In this document: piece by piece, positions 25,173-33,371 of the stretch
Numbering within the stretch: the stretch's first letter is position 1
Layout of the letters: each line of letters begins with the position of its first letter
Assembly: GCF_000176135.1 (NCBI RefSeq)
Contig: NZ_ACZN01000017.1
Coordinates: 372,001 to 436,000 of the forward strand
Source: Vibrio coralliilyticus ATCC BAA-450
Lineage (GTDB): Bacteria > Pseudomonadota > Gammaproteobacteria > Enterobacterales > Vibrionaceae
Direction of reading: 5' to 3'
DNA length: 64,000 nucleotides
The notes under the pieces: model-generated
What the model was told of the DNA's origin: nothing
The model's database searches: none
What the model saw: the letters and a program-made list of their open reading frames with translations, nothing else
Program-made: the position numbers and the translations under genes

Positions 25173-26801
25173 TTAGTCTCCCCAAACCATGTTGACGAAC
25201 TCTGGGTGGTCAACATATGGGTTACGGTTACCTTGGAAATTGTACACCGCGTTGTTGCGATCAATTTCCTTCTGGTCGACTGGGTCATTGGCATGCCAAC
25301 GTTTTAACATAGCCAAAACCCAAGGTTCAAATACCGTCGTATTAGTACCGTTGAGCACAGCGTTGGAGTTATCACTATTCCCTTCCCAATTAGCGATTTC
25401 GTTTTCGTAGCGTGTCGCCATGTAGAAGTACGCACGGGCCAAATCACCTTTGAACTCATCAATAGGTTCAAACACAGTACCAGAGTACCCTAGACTAGAA
25501 GCTGCAGAACCAACTTTTGAGCCGTTAGAAGACGTGTACGTCGCGCTGCCAACTTCACCGAATGGCCAGTTGCTGCGTTTCGCATTCACGTAACCATCTG
25601 TCGCATACAAGTGGTGACCATCCGAGTTCATTGGTTCCACTTTTCCACCAAACCAACTCTTAGGGAAAGAGTGTTCGCGGTTGTAACAGTCACCTTCTTT
25701 ACTGTACTGGCCGCATTGGTCTGTCACTTTAGTAAAGTTAATCGAATCACTGCCAGATACCTTCTCTGAGTAGATATCGAGAATCGTCCCGTCCTTCTCA
25801 TAGTAGTTGTCGATATCAGCGGTTTTGACTAAATCCCAAACAGCAGAGTAGCCTTGCGAGTTGTGGTTATTGATGATGTTATACAGCGCAGTCTTCAACG
25901 TATAGCCTGTCTTACCTTCGGCTGATTTGTAGTAGTCACCGAGCACTGGTGGTTCTGGATCAGGGTCGCTACCACCAAGCGTAAAGGAGTGCTGAGAAGA
26001 GTTGGTAAAGTCGCCACCAGACGCAAGAGTTTGACCGTTAGACGTTAGCGTGTAAGACCCATTTCCAGAGCTACAGCAGATGCCATCGCCATAGGAATCA
26101 ACTATTTCAAACACATACGGGCCTGATTCAACACACATCGCCTTTTCATAGCTGGTGTTATTACCGTAGTCAGAGCCAGAGAATAGAGTCTGATTGCTGC
26201 TGTTTTTCAACGTCCAGCTTGTTTCAGATCCATAACTGTCCGTCGTCAGGTTGAGTGTGACTTCATGATTGCTACAAGTTGTCGGAGGCGGTGTTACAGC
26301 ACCATCAGATGGCTGGAAGTTATCTATGTAGACGACTTCGGAACCATCAAATCCAGACTCGTCATAGAAGCGCAGCCCAACGTTTATGCTCTTGGTGCTG
26401 CTGGCCGTGTACGAATAAGCAATATCCTGCCATTGACCGGTTTGGCTAGGTACGCTGTAATTTTGGTATCCATCCACATACAGGCGTGCTTTAACATTGC
26501 CTTCAGTGTGATAAACAGACACAGAAAAATTATACGTCTGCCCTGATACCACACTTACAGACTGCTGAAAGTCCGTGTTGCTTTGCGTACCGGTATTGAC
26601 CGTCACTTTTGCTGCATTGCTACCACTTTTTACAATGCTGGTTTCCTGTGACACCGAAATGCCACTATCGATTGTGTTCCACCCTGTTGGAGAGGAACTG
26701 CTCCATTGTTCGAAATCACCATTGGTCATTTCAGCCAGAGCAAGCGTAGGGGTAAGAAATAGAGACGCCAGTAAGACGCTTTTATTCAACGGAGAACTCA
26801 T
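25173..26801 (-). CDS. Secreted endonuclease I with N-terminal accessory modules
   Basis: 542 residues. Signal peptide MSSPLNKSVLLASLFLTPTL to ALA; then a jelly-roll module of CBM4/9 type (about 25-165, starting NGDFEQWSS and ending VVYIDNFQP); then a cysteine-containing beta module (about 170-275) with SYGDGICCSSGNGSYTL. The C-terminal 250 residues are an endonuclease I (EndA/NucM/Dns) domain with NREHSFPKSWFGG and SDGHHLYATDGYVNAKRSNWPFG. The domain carries the conserved beta-beta-alpha-Me type catalytic His and metal-binding Asn/Glu. It should cut extracellular DNA. Vibrio Dns is shorter and lacks the modules, so this is a second, surface- or matrix-targeted DNase. It is transcribed alone. 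Confidence 0.88.
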   Translation of the reverse strand: MSSPLNKSVLLASLFLTPTLALAEMTNGDFEQWSSSSPTGWNTIDSGISVSQETSIVKSGSNAAKVTVNTGTQSNTDFQQSVSVVSGQTYNFSVSVYHTEGNVKARLYVDGYQNYSVPSQTGQWQDIAYSYTASSTKSINVGLRFYDESGFDGSEVVYIDNFQPSDGAVTPPPTTCSNHEVTLNLTTDSYGSETSWTLKNSSNQTLFSGSDYGNNTSYEKAMCVESGPYVFEIVDSYGDGICCSSGNGSYTLTSNGQTLASGGDFTNSSQHSFTLGGSDPDPEPPVLGDYYKSAEGKTGYTLKTALYNIINNHNSQGYSAVWDLVKTADIDNYYEKDGTILDIYSEKVSGSDSINFTKVTDQCGQYSKEGDCYNREHSFPKSWFGGKVEPMNSDGHHLYATDGYVNAKRSNWPFGEVGSATYTSSNGSKVGSAASSLGYSGTVFEPIDEFKGDLARAYFYMATRYENEIANWEGNSDNSNAVLNGTNTTVFEPWVLAMLKRWHANDPVDQKEIDRNNAVYNFQGNRNPYVDHPEFVNMVWGD

Positions 26802-27109
26802 CTTGTTTCCTTTTTATTTTATAAGTCCGAAATATAGATTAAATTTTATCCATTGAAATACTAAAACCTGTGTCGCAATTTTAAGCAATAGCACTAATAA
26901 GAATTCAAGAAAGTTTAATATTCCGCCCACTTTCAACAGATTTAACAATAAAATCCAATGAGAGATTAATTCCAAAAAAATAGGGATAGAAAAAGAGAGA
27001 TATAAACAGTTGGTTAAAATATTTAGATTCCCATGGGGAAAATAAAAAACCACCAGCGTGATGCTGATGGTTTTATTGTTTATAAAGTGTAAAGATGGCA
27101 GTAGCTATT
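26802..27109. other. Intergenic region upstream of the nuclease gene
   Basis: 308 bp, AT-rich. It holds the presumed nuclease promoter and, at 27044-27076, the terminator of the LysE gene. An open minus frame at 26814-27053 is very hydrophobic but lies in AT-rich non-coding-like sequence and is not called. Confidence 0.4.
27044..27076 (-). terminator. Terminator of the second LysE gene
   Basis: Stem AAAACCATCAGC/GCTGGTGGTTTT on the minus strand (one G-U pair), followed by TTATTTT, 34 bp after the LysE stop. Confidence 0.8.
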
Positions 27110-27724
27110 CTATTGTCTGCTAATCAGTAAATTGGCTCCTGAAAAAGCAAGAAACGCAGCACACGCTCGATTAAATCGTTTCGCCATCGCTGGTCGTGAA
27201 AACCAATTTCTCAAATACAAACCAAATAATGCATAGATACTGATTGCTGCAAGCTCTAGAGTTAAGAACGTAATACCTAACGTAAAGAATTGCTGATCCA
27301 CGTTCGCCGTCACATCGACAAACTGAGGCAAAAACGCAGTAAAGATAAGAATCGCTTTCGGGTTTCCTGCTGCCAGTGCAAACTCCTGCTTCGCGAGACC
27401 AAAGTGGCTACGCGTCTTATCCAACTCTGCGACTGGGCTGGCTTCAGAGCGCCATAGGTTAAACGCAATCCAGAGTAGATACAGAGCGCCCACCAGCTTG
27501 ATGATGAAGAATAACGCCTCAGAGGTGTAGAGAATCACGGCTAACCCAGACGCCGCCAGAGCAATCATAAACGAGAAAGCGACAATGCGCCCAAACCCAG
27601 CAACCAACGCTGCTTTAAAACCATAACAACGGGCATTGTTCATCGACAATAAGTTATTTGGCCCTGGTGTCATATTGAGTGCAAAGCACGCAGGGATAAA
27701 TAGCAGTAACTTCCAAAATTCCAT
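27110..27724 (-). CDS. LysE/RhtB-family exporter
   Basis: 204 residues, about six membrane helices, starting with the family signature CFALNMTPGPNNLLSMNNAR. FALAAGNPKAILIFTAFLPQFV is the conserved second motif. It should export an amino acid or homoserine-lactone-like compound; the substrate is not determinable. It lies 26 bp downstream of the phospholipase-A2-like gene on the same strand, so the two are probably co-transcribed. GGAAAGAG before the ATG supports the start. It marks the left border of the accessory block. Confidence 0.9.
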   Translation of the reverse strand: MEFWKLLLFIPACFALNMTPGPNNLLSMNNARCYGFKAALVAGFGRIVAFSFMIALAASGLAVILYTSEALFFIIKLVGALYLLWIAFNLWRSEASPVAELDKTRSHFGLAKQEFALAAGNPKAILIFTAFLPQFVDVTANVDQQFFTLGITFLTLELAAISIYALFGLYLRNWFSRPAMAKRFNRACAAFLAFSGANLLISRQ

Positions 27725-27750
27725 GTCGTATCTCTTTCCAGTTATCTCTT

Positions 27751-28173
27751 CTATACGCTCGAAACATGCGCATATCGAGAGAACTTAAATTCTTCCGGTT
27801 TATTCTTATTCGCCCAAAATGCAGGGCCACCAAAGTTTTCTACTGCTCGATAATACAATCTTGCACGACGTAAACGAAGCTTTCTCAGAAGACAGAACCC
27901 GCCCTCATCTTCGATAGTGCGAATCATGTTATTCAGAAAAACTCTATCTGCTGTATTTTTGTCGTTAATATCTTTGCCATGATGGTACATCCAATCATGG
28001 ATATTGCAGCTCTCGGATACCGACAATCCATATAAGGTCTCCGGTACTAGCTTCCCTTTCCAACCGGACGTACCACATCCATTCACAATTTGCCCGAGCT
28101 CATCTTGTGTTGCCGCCCAGTAGCTTTCAGGGGCATACAATTCCAAGTTTTCTCTATTGCTTTTATTACTCAT
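27751..28173 (-). CDS. Phospholipase A2-like small protein
   Basis: 140 residues, no signal peptide. SCNIHDWMY (Cys56, His59, Asp60, Tyr63) reproduces the CxxHDxxY active-site helix of the phospholipase A2 superfamily, and ADRVFLNNM follows with Asp76 where a second helix Asp is expected. An upstream glycine/cysteine loop, GCGTSGW (32-37), could be the calcium loop. The C-terminal RARLYYRAVENFGGPAFW is conserved in short bacterial PLA2-like proteins, some phage-borne. Lipid cleavage is inferred from the motif only; substrate and location are unknown. AAAGGA lies 7 nt before the ATG. It is followed by the LysE gene after 26 bp. Confidence 0.6.
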   Translation of the reverse strand: MSNKSNRENLELYAPESYWAATQDELGQIVNGCGTSGWKGKLVPETLYGLSVSESCNIHDWMYHHGKDINDKNTADRVFLNNMIRTIEDEGGFCLLRKLRLRRARLYYRAVENFGGPAFWANKNKPEEFKFSRYAHVSSV

Positions 28174-28230
28174 TTCAAATCCTTTTTAGTCTCTAATCTT
28201 AGCTGATTAAGCAGGCCTTAAAATACAGCC

Positions 28231-28608
28231 TTAATCACTCAAAGCTACGGTTGCCTCTATCTCTATCTTCAAATCGGGATGAATCAATTTGGAGACTTCA
28301 ACCAGCGAGCAAGCGGGTAGCTGCCCTTCATAGAAGGTAAAGAGCTGCTCACGAATTGAAGGGAGTAAGCTGATGTCAGTCACGAAGATTGTTAGCTTAA
28401 TTAAATCGCTTTTAGTACACCGCTCGTGATCCAGTATCCGCGAGATCTGGTCTAATACTTCAGCACTTTGCTCAATTAAGCCTCCAGATTGCGATTCAGT
28501 GCCAAATGCCGTCAGTCCGGAAATGTACAACGTCTTATTGTGTTTGACTGCATGAACATAGGGACCAGAAATCGGCGGCAGAAAATCATAATTAAGTTTT
28601 TGGGTCAT
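28231..28608 (-). CDS. RidA/YjgF-family protein
   Basis: 125 residues. Chorismate-mutase-like RidA fold: FLPPISGPYVHAVKHNKTLY at the start, SGLTAFG, and a C-terminal KIEIEATVAL matching the RidA end motif. The key Arg of true imine deaminases (near 105 in RidA, usually in an RxxV context) is not obvious: the aligned region reads LPACSLVEVSKLI. It may therefore belong to one of the Rid1-7 subgroups of unknown activity. True RidA hydrolyses reactive enamine/imines made by PLP enzymes. It lies in the accessory block between the PLA2-like gene and a 60-bp inverted repeat. Confidence 0.85.
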   Translation of the reverse strand: MTQKLNYDFLPPISGPYVHAVKHNKTLYISGLTAFGTESQSGGLIEQSAEVLDQISRILDHERCTKSDLIKLTIFVTDISLLPSIREQLFTFYEGQLPACSLVEVSKLIHPDLKIEIEATVALSD

Positions 28609-28714
28609 AAAAGGAACATCCTGAGTAACCGGCTAGAAAGGAAGATCTAGATAAATGGAGAAGCACTAAGACCGCTAAACATACTCAACGCACTGAATTG
28701 AATCTATCAAAATA

Positions 28715-28774
28715 CAACAGCTAACAAGCCAGTGTTTCACTTAAAGTGCCAAAGGAAAGGTGCGTTAGCTGTTG
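28715..28774. repeat. 60-bp element bounded by an 11-bp perfect inverted repeat, attC-like
   Basis: CAACAGCTAAC (28715-28725) is the exact complement of GTTAGCTGTTG (28764-28774). Read on the plus strand it has the attC shape: a left CTAACAAGCC and a right GTGCGTTAG, with a smaller internal hairpin CACTTAAAGTG. Size and arm symmetry fit a short integron attC site, but the arms do not obey the full RYYYAAC/GTTRRRY consensus. The orientation would be opposite to the other attC sites in the block. Confidence 0.5.
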
Positions 28775-28784
28775 GTTTAAACGG

Positions 28785-29585
28785 TTAACTAAGTTTTGAT
28801 CTAATAATGCTTGCTAACGGCTTAATCACGCCTTTATCACCCCAATACTGGCCATGGCTGAATGGGTTCCATGATGCAATAAGGCCTCCAGCATTGATCG
28901 GATGATCCCTAACTAACAAATTGTAGGAATCACCTAATTGTCTCAAAGGCCAGCCAAGTACATCGTCTGGGTCATAGTAGTTATCCCATCGGAATGAAGG
29001 GTGTGGACTTGGGAAACATTTTCTTTCTTGTAATCCAGCGTTAAACAGAGGGATGTTACAACCTGTGGTGACGAGGTTCTCGCAAGTTTTCAATTTCATG
29101 AATGATTCCTTGCGTTCTTCGTCACTGTAATCCTTGAAAATATTGAGACCATGCTCTGCGTCCCATATGTAGTTTGAGATAACCTGACAACCAAGAGACT
29201 GAGCAATAATGATGACTGGCCTATCTTGATTCCCGCCGATATCAAGATAGGCGTGTTCAAGGGTTTTGAAGATTTCCTTCTGAACTGCAAGATACTTATC
29301 TTTCCGTCTGTGTGAGCTGTGTTCAAGCGAACCAGCATCACCAAATCCATAAAGGAAAAACTGCCTCAATCGAGTCGCATCCAAATCGTTACTCGGCTCT
29401 GACATCATTGCTTGCCATAGTTCATCTTCTGGCTGCTGCAAAATAGGCGCGTATTGAACATTCTGAAATGACACCTTCGTCCATTCAGAACCCAATTCCT
29501 TTTTCAGTTCTTTCTCTAGCTCATCATAATAATCTGGTTTTACCTTTCCCATTCCATGTAATGTTATTAACGCTACTTCTTTCAT
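28785..29585 (-). CDS. Alpha/beta-hydrolase-like protein
   Basis: 266 residues, cytoplasmic. The N-terminal ALITLHGMGKV gives the His-Gly oxyanion element of alpha/beta hydrolases. IIIAQSLGCQVIS carries a nucleophile elbow with Ser130 (AQSLG in place of GxSxG). A C-terminal His (DHPINAG or SHGQYW) could complete a triad. The overall outline resembles lipase/acyl-transferase-like proteins found sporadically on plasmids and in integron cassettes. Substrate is unknown. AAGGA lies 8 nt before the ATG. It is separated from its neighbours by 176 bp (with the attC-like element) and 141 bp, so it is likely its own cassette or unit. Confidence 0.65.
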   Translation of the reverse strand: MKEVALITLHGMGKVKPDYYDELEKELKKELGSEWTKVSFQNVQYAPILQQPEDELWQAMMSEPSNDLDATRLRQFFLYGFGDAGSLEHSSHRRKDKYLAVQKEIFKTLEHAYLDIGGNQDRPVIIIAQSLGCQVISNYIWDAEHGLNIFKDYSDEERKESFMKLKTCENLVTTGCNIPLFNAGLQERKCFPSPHPSFRWDNYYDPDDVLGWPLRQLGDSYNLLVRDHPINAGGLIASWNPFSHGQYWGDKGVIKPLASIIRSKLS

Positions 29586-29726
29586 TATGATTTCCTTCTA
29601 TAAAGAGCCATTAACAACAGCAATTCAACTGGCAAGGTTGATCGCTACTACTGCTAAGAATAACGTCTATGTGAAACTATGCGTCTGGTGACGGCCCACT
29701 TACTTCAAAACACCGAGTGTATGTAG

Positions 29727-30767
29727 TCAGCACTTTCCAGCTAGCTGCAATGTGAGCTCTTTTGCTGAAATCTCTTTGCATCCTTGCGTATTCTGGCCAC
29801 ACCATAGTGGCGAAAAGTCATTAAGCCCCTGCTTTTCTGCGCGGCTACGTAATTGAGACATTTCGATTGAAGCGTATGGGAACTCTGGTGCTAGCTCTGT
29901 CATACATCCCAGCTCATCCATAACGCGGTTCATAATCCCTCTAGCGGGTTTACCCGAAAAGATATTCGTTAATGCAGTATGAGAAGACTTTTCGCTCTTT
30001 ATTGCCCGCTTATGAAGATCTGATGTGTTAGCTTCTGTGCATAGCATGTAAGAAGTACCAATTTGTACTGCCGACGCGCCTAATTGCATGCAAGCAAGTA
30101 CTGAGTTGCGGTCACTAATGCCGCCAGCGGCGATAACGGGCACCTTCACATGATCAACCACTTGCGATACAAGTGACACTAGCCCCATTTGAGTAGAGAT
30201 ATCACTGGATAAGAACATGCCTCTGTGCCCTCCAGCTTCTACACCTTGAGCGATGATTCCATCCACGCCATGTGAATCCAGCCATATCGCTTCTTCTACT
30301 GTGGTTGCAGATGAAACAACTTTGGTTCCCCAGCTTTTCACACGTTGTAATAAGTCTTTGTCTGGAAGGCCAAAATGAAAGCTAATGAACTCTGGCGAAA
30401 AAGGCTCAATTGCATCAGCGATATCATGGCTAAAAGGCACTCGACTGCCACCAACGGAATGTTCTATTTGTAATTCCAGTTCTTCAAAGTAAGGCTGAAG
30501 TGCATTTCGCCACACCACCTGGCGACCTTCATCGTAAGGTTTAGGATCATGACAGAAGAAGTTCAGGTTAAAAGGTTTGCTCGTGGATGCTTTGATTAAC
30601 TCAATTTCACTGACTATGCTTTCAGTCGTCAACATACCGCAAGGTAGGGAACCTAGCCCACCAGCCTCACTAACCGCAATAGCAAGGGCACTTCCTTGTA
30701 CCCCTGCCATCGGAGCCTGAATGATCGGCAGCTCGGTTCCTAAAAGTTCTTTAAAATCTCTATTCAT
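29727..30767 (-). CDS. Nitronate monooxygenase (2-nitropropane dioxygenase family)
   Basis: 346 residues from ATG 30767, which has AAAGG 7 nt upstream; a Met two codons earlier overlaps the ribosome binding site. FMN-dependent TIM-barrel enzyme: PIIQAPMAGVQGSALAIAVS at the start, then GVEAGGHRGMF (family motif with the catalytic-region His), VPVIAAGGISDRNSV and GASAVQIGTSY for phosphate binding. It oxidises alkyl nitronates such as propionate-3-nitronate and protects against nitro-toxins; some relatives are enoyl reductases. It sits in the cassette block. The site just upstream keeps only the R'' half of an attC, so its history there is uncertain. Confidence 0.9.
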   Translation of the reverse strand: MNRDFKELLGTELPIIQAPMAGVQGSALAIAVSEAGGLGSLPCGMLTTESIVSEIELIKASTSKPFNLNFFCHDPKPYDEGRQVVWRNALQPYFEELELQIEHSVGGSRVPFSHDIADAIEPFSPEFISFHFGLPDKDLLQRVKSWGTKVVSSATTVEEAIWLDSHGVDGIIAQGVEAGGHRGMFLSSDISTQMGLVSLVSQVVDHVKVPVIAAGGISDRNSVLACMQLGASAVQIGTSYMLCTEANTSDLHKRAIKSEKSSHTALTNIFSGKPARGIMNRVMDELGCMTELAPEFPYASIEMSQLRSRAEKQGLNDFSPLWCGQNTQGCKEISAKELTLQLAGKC

Positions 30768-30789
30768 CGTCATCCTTTGCTGAATTTGA

Positions 30790-30833
30790 GTTTTAAGATT
30801 AGGCCTTGGGAATCAATCTTAGACGCTTTGTTA
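30790..30833 (-). other. Truncated attC site
   Basis: Reading on the minus strand from the stop codon of the next gene: TAACAAAGCGTCTAAGATTG, the typical R'' half of a Vibrio attC overlapping the stop (TAA at 30831-30833). An AATCTTA arm follows that pairs with TAAGATT. The expected GCGTTA R' half is missing; the nitronate monooxygenase gene begins instead. Confidence 0.6.
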
Positions 30834-31211
30834 GATGCTAGTTTCAAACTCTTCAATTAACCCCTGCTTTTTTAATTCAGAAGTAATTGCACCGCTTGTA
30901 CGACCATGAATTTCAGACAGTTCGTCGATTGACTTGTTTGCATCAAATGCGTGCACTAGCCTTTCTCGCTCTTCTTCTGACCAAGGAAGTCCAGCATTCT
31001 TAGGAAGACCTTTCAAAATATTTTCTTCCTGTTTTTGCTCAATTGATTTTTTACCTTTCTTTGGTTGCTTTACTGCTCCAATAACTGTAAACAAAGACCG
31101 TATAACTTCTGGGTTATTATAAAGTGAGCACTCAGGTAAGGCTTCACCTGAAGTCGGGTCGATTCCATTTGCTAGTGCTTCAACATTTTTTAACGCAGCC
31201 AAAATATCCAT
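30831..31211 (-). CDS. Cassette-borne protein with a SANT/HTH-like C-terminal domain
   Basis: 126 residues from ATG 31211, preceded at 5 nt by TTGGAG; an earlier in-frame GTG lies too close to that element. The C-terminal 45 residues, PWSEEERERLVHAF to GAITSELKKQGLI, form the small helix-turn-helix common in bacterial proteins (wSxEExxxL...I..LA...gRs.gAI..rL.klGLI). The N-terminal half has a lysine-rich linker (KQPKKGKKSIEQKQ). It may bind DNA; target unknown. The stop codon overlaps an attC R'' half, and a complete VCR-like attC lies just upstream, the layout of an integron gene cassette. Confidence 0.7.
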   Translation of the reverse strand: MDILAALKNVEALANGIDPTSGEALPECSLYNNPEVIRSLFTVIGAVKQPKKGKKSIEQKQEENILKGLPKNAGLPWSEEERERLVHAFDANKSIDELSEIHGRTSGAITSELKKQGLIEEFETSI

Positions 31212-31237
31212 ATACACTCCAATTTGTTATTCGCATT

Positions 31238-31357
31238 TAACGCCTATTCAAGGTGTGAGCAACGCTATACAAAAGCCTCCGCAGATCACCTTAAACACTA
31301 AACACAACGTATAGTAAAAATGCCATGCGTTGCGTGCCCCTCTTGAGCAGGTTGTTA
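31238..31357 (-). other. attC site, VCR-like, complete
   Basis: About 120 bp. On the minus strand it begins TAACAACCTGCTCAAGAGGG, contains CGCAACGC, TGGCATTT and GTTTAGTGTTT, and ends GCGTTGCTCACACC, then AGGCGTTA. It matches the order and length of Vibrio cholerae repeats. The R' core GTTAAAT obeys GTTRRRY. The stop codon of the 212-residue cassette gene (31355-31357) overlaps the left end, as is normal for cassettes. Confidence 0.9.
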
Positions 31358-31993
31358 CGTATATGTTGCATAAATCTCGGAGCACAGAGCATCAGCCCAC
31401 ATAAAACATTTGCTACCACTCTCTAAGCCTTCAGATTCAGCAATATCTCGCCCCATATTTGTAAGCTGAATTAAACTAGACTCAAGAGAAAGGTATAAGT
31501 CTCGCCAAATTTGATATTCCATTTTGGATGGTCGTGACTTATTTGGTTCAGGTTCTTTGTAAAGAGCCAACTCTTCATTAGCTAAAGATATGTTCCCTTT
31601 ATGCTTGATGATTAGATGAGTGTAAATTGTCCTCACATTCCCAACCCAAAATTCATTTGGATTAAGCATCATTGCGATCTCAGAGCCAACACTAATACGC
31701 AGATATGGCAAATTTGAGTCATAAATCGTTTTCGGTACGTGGTTCACGTCTGGCGCTGATTTCAGTTTGCTAGCTAATTGAAAAACAGAAGAGGCTGGGC
31801 TGGAACTTAATACTTTAGGACCAAGAAAATGCTCAGATGCACTGTAATTACCTTCTGGCATTTCTATTCCTAAAGCCAACTGACAGTAATCATTTACTTT
31901 TTCGTTTTCAAAATGTCTTGTGAGTAATTGATGAGCATTTTCTCTCTTATTATAGTGCTCAACTACATTTCGAATGTTGATTCCTTCAAACAA
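31355..31993 (-). CDS. Cassette-borne hypothetical protein
   Basis: 212 residues when started at TTG 31993, which has AAGGAG 6 nt upstream; a second TTG six codons earlier lies upstream of that element and is rejected. No signal peptide or membrane helix. The sequence is of mixed charge, with a tryptophan-containing segment NPNEFWVGNVRTIYTHLIIK (about 120-140) and a helical C-terminus. I do not recognise the family. It lies between two attC sites, and its stop overlaps the R'' end of the downstream one, so it is a bona fide integron cassette gene. Cassette genes of this kind are often toxin, antitoxin or phage-defence parts, but nothing in this sequence shows that. Confidence 0.75.
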   Translation of the reverse strand: MFEGINIRNVVEHYNKRENAHQLLTRHFENEKVNDYCQLALGIEMPEGNYSASEHFLGPKVLSSSPASSVFQLASKLKSAPDVNHVPKTIYDSNLPYLRISVGSEIAMMLNPNEFWVGNVRTIYTHLIIKHKGNISLANEELALYKEPEPNKSRPSKMEYQIWRDLYLSLESSLIQLTNMGRDIAESEGLESGSKCFMWADALCSEIYATYT

Positions 31994-32021
31994 TTTATTC
32001 TCCTTAGTCAATTAATATACA

Positions 32022-32076
32022 TAACGCCCGCGTAATAGGCGTGAGCTTGCGAACGTCCTGATTAACCTGTTTGTTA
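32022..32076 (-). other. attC site, short form
   Basis: 55 bp. Minus strand: R'' ACATAAC and R' GTTATGT are exact complements, enclosing AAACAGGTTAATCAGG and CACGCCTATTACGCGGGC. The left end lies 11 bp after the stop of the pentapeptide protein gene, the right end 28 bp before the start of the next cassette gene. Confidence 0.8.
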
Positions 32077-32087
32077 TGTTCAACTGT

Positions 32088-33329
32088 CTACGAACTAACT
32101 GCACAAGCTCGGGTGACATTTTTTGACCATTCCACTGTATCGCAACTAGGAATGGAAAGCCCTTGTGGTAAAGTAACCTCATCTCCACATGCTTTATTTA
32201 ATTGTTCTTGAGTTAAGCCTTTTACATTACTCATATCCAAAATAGATAATTGCGTTCTGACTAAAGTCGCGTCAGTAAAATCAGCACCATCAAGAGTAGC
32301 GCCATAAAAGTCAACGTCAGTTAAAAATGCTCCTTTAAAACTCGAATTTCTCGCCTCAATACCACTCAGATCTGCACGGTACATAGATGCATTCGAGAAA
32401 TTCACCGAGTCAGCTTCAGCAGCGCTCAAACAACTATTGTCTAGTTTTGCTTCGGTAAAATCGCTACCCACTAAGTCAGCAAAAGCAAAGTACATATCTG
32501 TTAATGGAGCATCTCGTAGATAAGAATATCTGAAGTTAGTATTAGACTTGGCGGTTAACTCAGTTAAATCGACGCCGTAATTATGTAGTGTAATTAATAT
32601 TTGTCCTCGTTCTGGGCTTAATCTTAATTCTGTAACCAACGGAACCGGGTCTTGGGCTAACAATTGTCCAGAAGACCCGGAGAGTAACTTCGAATTGATC
32701 ATCTCACCAGCCCACAATGCTAACCCAGAATCACTACCACCCGCAGAAAGAATCGACTCGACAGATGTTTCCTCACTGTTGACCCAACGATATGGCGATA
32801 GTGCATTTACCAATCCGATAATGCGACTATATAGACGTTTACTAAGGCAATAAGTGTCGCCCCTCTGCGCAAGAACCGGATACTGTTCCGGTGCACATAC
32901 TTTTGGATCTCCACTTGTTTCTTTCTCGATAGATCCAACAATAAGGGGGAACAACTGAAATAGTTGATTGTTACGTTGAGACTCCACCAAATAGCTATCA
33001 ACGATCGCTAAGTGGTTCTGCAAGTCTAGCTTCTTATTCTGTTCAAAGAACAGAAAATTGGCGTGTAACGCTAGGAAGCCACCTACTCCCAAGGTTAATA
33101 CGATGGCTGGACGTCCGAAGAAGACATAACGAAATAGTGCGCCCCATGCCCCCATTTTACGATTAGCAGTCCATTCATTATTTACTGTTGCACGATATAC
33201 ATTTCGAAAAACTTCCAAAAGGCGGTGTTCCTGCCCAACTATTTCATCTTCACAGTTTTTTAACCGTGAGTCCAAGGAGGATATTTCATTAGTGTTTAAC
33301 GATGCTTCAGAGTTATTTGTTCCATTCAT
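32088..33329 (-). CDS. Cassette-borne membrane protein with pentapeptide repeats
   Basis: 413 residues. An N-terminal cytoplasmic helical part (1-65) is followed by one membrane helix (about 72-95, IVLTLGVGGFLALHANFLFF) and a soluble region. Pentapeptide repeats (about 265-375) follow the A(D/N)LxX pattern, e.g. ADLVGSDFTEAKLDNSCLSA, ADLSGIEARNSSFKGAFLTD and ADFTDATL. Four-sided right-handed helices of this type mediate protein contact. A short tail contains two Cys. AAAGGAG precedes the ATG. It is a single cassette gene bracketed by attC sites on both sides. Its role is unknown; the membrane-plus-pentapeptide layout recalls effector or defence sensors, as inference only. Confidence 0.8.
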   Translation of the reverse strand: MNGTNNSEASLNTNEISSLDSRLKNCEDEIVGQEHRLLEVFRNVYRATVNNEWTANRKMGAWGALFRYVFFGRPAIVLTLGVGGFLALHANFLFFEQNKKLDLQNHLAIVDSYLVESQRNNQLFQLFPLIVGSIEKETSGDPKVCAPEQYPVLAQRGDTYCLSKRLYSRIIGLVNALSPYRWVNSEETSVESILSAGGSDSGLALWAGEMINSKLLSGSSGQLLAQDPVPLVTELRLSPERGQILITLHNYGVDLTELTAKSNTNFRYSYLRDAPLTDMYFAFADLVGSDFTEAKLDNSCLSAAEADSVNFSNASMYRADLSGIEARNSSFKGAFLTDVDFYGATLDGADFTDATLVRTQLSILDMSNVKGLTQEQLNKACGDEVTLPQGLSIPSCDTVEWSKNVTRACAVSS

Positions 33330-33371
33330 AGCGACTCCTTTCCCTACTCCGAGAATTCGACTACATATATA

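Noticed and set aside
26814..27053. 79-codon hydrophobic minus-strand frame upstream of the nuclease gene
   Set aside because: Low-complexity AT-rich translation overlapping the nuclease promoter region, with no ribosome binding site.
29586..29726. attC between the nitronate monooxygenase and the hydrolase gene
   Set aside because: No TAACAA...GCGTTA pair found; only unrelated AT-rich sequence.
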